From contig CALCJH010000302.1 in the NCBI GenBank assembly GCA_937967775.1, forward strand, positions 1 through 8,296: a stretch of DNA of 8,296 nt, read 5' to 3'. A program made the position numbers and the translations under genes. This document shows positions 6,174 through 8,296 of this stretch, piece after piece. Numbering within the stretch: position 1 is the first letter of the stretch; every line of letters starts with the position of its first letter. Origin of the DNA: an uncultured bacterium (GTDB taxonomy: Bacteria; Armatimonadota; UBA5829; DSUL01). The notes below the pieces were generated by a model. It saw nothing but the letters and a program-made list of their open reading frames with translations. It made no database searches and was not told the DNA's origin.

Positions 6174-7145
6174 TCAGAAGTGCTTCCAGCCGGGAAGCCG
6201 GCGGCACAGCACCGAAGCAAGGTAGTTGAAGAGTTCCAGCTTGAGGCCGGAGCGTCCGGAATGCCGCTTGTAGATGGCGTTGCAGCGGGCAAGGAGGTCC
6301 GGACGCAGTTGCTCAATGCTCCGCATCTCCTCTTCGGTCATCGGCTGAAACGCGCCAGCCACCCGGACGTTTGCTTCCACGTCGGCGATGCTGCGGCAGG
6401 AGACGATGGCCACCGACACCGGCCAGGAGAGCGCATAGCGCAGAAGCGCGGCGGGATCCAGGCCTTCGTGCGTCAGCAGACCGGCCCCCATCACTTTCAT
6501 GGCCACGACGCTGGCGCCGGTCTCACGCGCGACTTTCAGGGTATCCGCAGTAAAGCTGTATGACATCGGATCCGCCGGGTTGACGGGTATGAGCACGGAA
6601 TCAAACGGGTAGCGCCGCAGCATCTCCGAAAGCACGGACGGAACGAAATGGCCCGTAACGCCAACGTGCCGGATGATGCCCTCCTCCCGCACCTTCTCCA
6701 CCATCCTGATGACACCGTCCCGCGCGAAGACGGCATCCACTTCCGCAGGATGCATCAGACAGTGGAGTTGATAGTTGTCCACATAATCCGTGCGGAGACG
6801 CTGAAGGGAACGCTCCAGGCTGCGGAGGGCGCTGGATGCGCGGCGGTAGACCGTCTTTGTGGCCAGAAAAACCCGCTCCCGCATCCCCTCGACAGCTTTC
6901 CCGATGCGCACCTCACTCTCACCGTAAAGCGGCGCAGTATCTATGTATCGGATGCCAAGCTCGACAGCACGGCGGATCATCTCCACGGCGCTGTCCTCAT
7001 CGGGAGCATTCTGAATCAGGCTCTGGCCGCCAAGCCCCAGGACCGGCAGCATCTCTCCTCCCCGGCCGAACGGCCGGAGCGGCAGCGGGGAAACTCCCCT
7101 CAGTGAAGCAAAAGTATCAAGAACGGCGGTATTGTCCAGGGTCAT
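6174..7145 (-). CDS. Aldo/keto reductase, second and distinct subfamily
   Basis: A 323-residue (alpha/beta)8-barrel oxidoreductase using the long form of the start. The tetrad is complete: Asp69 and Tyr74 in YIDTAPLYG (67-75), Lys97 in FLATK (93-97) and His128 in DNYQLH (123-128). GVTGH (162-166) and MKVMGAG (216-222) stand where the first reductase has GSSNF and PWSPLAQG, and the last 30 residues are basic and end without the PEAYAW tail, so the two are not recent duplicates. The ATG at 7145 has AGAGG touching it with no spacer, which is a poor start site, and its first 20 residues resemble nothing. A CTG codon at 7085 begins a typical N-terminus (PLRPFGRGG) and has AGGGGAG (complement of 7094-7100) 8 nt upstream; with that start the protein would be 303 residues. 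The stop is 6 bp from the end of the convergent mannosidase gene. Confidence 0.88.
   Translation of the reverse strand: MTLDNTAVLDTFASLRGVSPLPLRPFGRGGEMLPVLGLGGQSLIQNAPDEDSAVEMIRRAVELGIRYIDTAPLYGESEVRIGKAVEGMRERVFLATKTVYRRASSALRSLERSLQRLRTDYVDNYQLHCLMHPAEVDAVFARDGVIRMVEKVREEGIIRHVGVTGHFVPSVLSEMLRRYPFDSVLIPVNPADPMSYSFTADTLKVARETGASVVAMKVMGAGLLTHEGLDPAALLRYALSWPVSVAIVSCRSIADVEANVRVAGAFQPMTEEEMRSIEQLRPDLLARCNAIYKRHSGRSGLKLELFNYLASVLCRRLPGWKHF
7111..7138 (-). promoter_or_regulatory. Candidate promoter inside the predicted 5' end of the second aldo/keto reductase gene
   Basis: On the minus strand TGGACA (complement of 7133-7138, five of six matches to TTGACA) and TACTTT (complement of 7111-7116, TAnnnT pattern) are 16 bp apart. 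Transcription would start near 7104, upstream of AGGGGAG at 7100-7094 and the CTG at 7085. If this promoter is real, the ATG at 7145 is not the translated start. Motif-based and unproven. Confidence 0.35.
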
Positions 7146-7179
7146 CCTCTTTAGGACCGCGTCAGAAGGGAAGATCTGC

Positions 7180-7231
7180 CATCTCGAACGGAGATGCCCG
7201 GGGGCTCGTTCCCCGAATGATACTGAATCAT
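7180..7231. repeat. Three consecutive dyad elements in the divergent spacer before miaB
   Basis: Three inverted repeats stand almost end to end. CATCTC (7180-7185) and GAGATG (7191-7196) flank a 5-nt centre. CGGGG (7199-7203) and CCCCG (7211-7215) flank 7 nt. ATGAT (7217-7221) and ATCAT (7227-7231) flank 5 nt. None is followed by a T-run, so they are not simple intrinsic terminators. They could be regulator binding sites shared by the divergent genes, or a structured RNA if transcribed; chance cannot be excluded. Confidence 0.4.
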
Positions 7232-7263
7232 CATACCTTTCTTCCGCTCGAAATGCGAAGGGT

Positions 7264-7292
7264 TTGCGCGAAGAGCGGCTTGCGGGCAAAAT
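7264..7292 (+). promoter_or_regulatory. Candidate promoter of miaB
   Basis: TTGCGC (7264-7269) and CAAAAT (7287-7292), each with four of six matches to the consensus, are 17 bp apart. Transcription would start near 7299, giving a leader of about 42 nt that includes the stem-loop at 7303-7318. Confidence 0.3.
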
Positions 7293-7302
7293 GGTCTTGC
7301 CA

Positions 7303-7318
7303 GGCGGACTCCTCCGCC
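7303..7318 (+). other. Stem-loop in the predicted miaB leader
   Basis: GGCGGA (7303-7308) and TCCGCC (7313-7318) form a perfect 6-bp G/C-rich stem with a CTCC loop. The arms overlap a GCCAGGC direct repeat (7299-7305 and 7316-7322). The hairpin ends 22 nt before the miaB ATG, which has only a weak GAAGAG-type ribosome-binding site (7329-7334). It might affect translation or mRNA stability; no function is shown. Confidence 0.4.
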
Positions 7319-7340
7319 AGGCAGCTTTCGAAGAGCCAGA

Positions 7341-8296
7341 ATGAAGAGCGTCTACATCGAGACATACGGTTGCCAGATGAACGTGGCGGACTCCGAGACC
7401 GTCGGGGGTCTGCTGAGGCAACGCGGCTACTTGCTGGCGGCCACTCCGGATGAGGCAGATGTTATCCTGCTGAACACTTGTGCGGTCCGGGAGCACGCGG
7501 AGGATCGTGTGCTGGGACGGCTGGGCGAGATGGCCCGCTATAAGCACCTGCGTCCGGGAGTGGTCCTGGGAGTTCTGGGGTGCATGGCTCAGCATCTGAA
7601 GGGCCGCCTGCTGGATCAGAACCGCTTTGTGGATCTGGTGGCCGGTCCGGATTCGTACCGCCGCCTGCCGGACCTGCTGGAGCAGGCCGCAAACGAGCGC
7701 ATCGTGGATGTGCGCCTGGATCACGCGGAGCTGTATGACGGCATCGAGCCCGCCCGGCAGGACGGCGTCACTGCCTGGATCACCGTCCAGCGAGGATGCG
7801 ACAAGCACTGCACGTTCTGCATCGTTCCGGCGGTGCGCGGCCGCGAACGCTGCGTCCCTCTGGAAGACGTGGTACGGGAGGCGGAATCGGTGGCGGCCAG
7901 GGGAGTCCGCGAGGTATGCCTGCTCGGTCAGACGGTCAACTCGTATCACGACGGCAGACATGACTTCGCGGACCTGCTGAAGGCGGTGGCACAGGTGCCG
8001 GGTCTATTCCGGATCCGCTTCACCTCTCCCTACCCCACCGACTTCACCGACCGGACCATCGAAGTGATGGCCACGGAGCCCAGGATCGCGCGGCACGTCC
8101 ACCTGCCGTTGCAGTCCGCCAGCGACCGCGTTTTGGAGAAAGCCCGCCGCAGGTACAATATCAGCGGGTTCGATGCGGTCCTCCGCCGGCTCCGGGAGGC
8201 GATCCCCGGCATCGCCGTTTCCACGGACATTATCGTGGGCTTCCACGGCGAGGACGAGGCTGCCTTCCGGGAGACCTGTGACTACCTGGAGCGCGC
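7341..8296 (+). CDS. miaB: tRNA-2-methylthio-N6-dimethylallyladenosine synthase MiaB, N-terminal part
   Basis: The first 318 residues of MiaB; the C-terminal end of the radical-SAM domain and the TRAM domain lie beyond the right edge. MiaB adds a methylthio group to isopentenyladenosine at position 37 of tRNAs reading UNN codons, using S-adenosylmethionine and two 4Fe-4S clusters. The methylthiotransferase N-terminal domain carries cluster-binding Cys11 (TYGCQMN), Cys47 (NTCAVRE) and Cys81 (GCMAQ). The radical-SAM cysteines are Cys153, Cys157 and Cys160 in RGCDKHCTFC. TYGCQMN favours MiaB over RimO (GCPKN type) or MtaB (GCKVN type). Further landmarks are LLGQTVNSY (194-202), LPLQS (255-259) and STDIIVGF (294-301). 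The ATG at 7341 starts directly at the conserved strand; the ribosome-binding site is weak. It stands alone on this strand, divergent from the reductase gene. The GQTVNSY and QSASD wordings differ slightly from the common GQNVNSY and QSGS. Confidence 0.94.
   Translation, partial: MKSVYIETYGCQMNVADSETVGGLLRQRGYLLAATPDEADVILLNTCAVREHAEDRVLGRLGEMARYKHLRPGVVLGVLGCMAQHLKGRLLDQNRFVDLVAGPDSYRRLPDLLEQAANERIVDVRLDHAELYDGIEPARQDGVTAWITVQRGCDKHCTFCIVPAVRGRERCVPLEDVVREAESVAARGVREVCLLGQTVNSYHDGRHDFADLLKAVAQVPGLFRIRFTSPYPTDFTDRTIEVMATEPRIARHVHLPLQSASDRVLEKARRRYNISGFDAVLRRLREAIPGIAVSTDIIVGFHGEDEAAFRETCDYLER

Noticed and set aside
6189..6202. Stem-loop GCCGG-GAAG-CCGGC just after the mannosidase stop, as a possible terminator.
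   Set aside because: The stem is only 5 bp, is not followed by a T-run, and lies in the coding sequence for the conserved C-terminal end of the opposite gene.
7146..7961. N-terminal extension of the second aldo/keto reductase frame by 272 codons.
   Set aside because: Most of it is antisense to miaB, and aldo/keto reductases do not carry such a domain; the translation shows no known motif.

Overview
This is a GC-rich bacterial chromosomal segment carrying seven protein-coding genes; the two genes at the window edges are cut. I see no RNA genes, insertion sequences, CRISPR arrays, prophage genes or plasmid functions. A UPF0182 membrane protein, Shine-Dalgarno (SD) leaders on some genes, probable leaderless expression of another, and a general sugar-degrading gene set point to a free-living bacterium. 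An Armatimonadota-like or related lineage is my best guess, at low confidence, because no rRNA or other phylogenetic marker is present apart from part of miaB.

Layout: (1) minus strand, 1-218, N-terminal 72 residues of a UPF0182 integral membrane protein. (2) Minus strand, 259-1134, an isocitrate lyase/PEP mutase superfamily lyase, 40 bp upstream of gene 1 and possibly co-transcribed with it. (3) Plus strand, 1364-2335, a complete aldo/keto reductase with a strong SD and a perfect TATAAT box in its leader region. (4) Minus strand, 2343-3398, an NAD-dependent epimerase/dehydratase of the extended SDR type. (5) Plus strand, 3498-6167, an 889-residue glycoside hydrolase family 38 alpha-mannosidase resembling MngB in overall plan. 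(6) Minus strand, 6174-7145, a second, different aldo/keto reductase. (7) Plus strand, 7341 to the window end, the first 318 residues of MiaB, the radical-SAM tRNA methylthiotransferase.

From gene 2 onward the strands alternate at every gene. The two convergent junctions are only 7 and 6 bp long and have no intrinsic terminator. The three divergent spacers (229, 99 and 195 bp) hold all the visible promoter-like and dyad elements. The middle of the window (mannosidase, epimerase, two oxidoreductases, a C-C lyase) could supply enzymes for breaking down mannosides and processing the released sugars or acids. This is an inference from gene content, because there is no transporter or regulator in the window and no operon links the genes.

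I did not find a convincing undescribed system. The points most worth checking are the probable leaderless, divergently overlapping promoters between genes 4 and 5, the doubtful start of gene 6 (a possible CTG start preceded by its own SD and promoter), and a row of consecutive dyads between genes 6 and 7.
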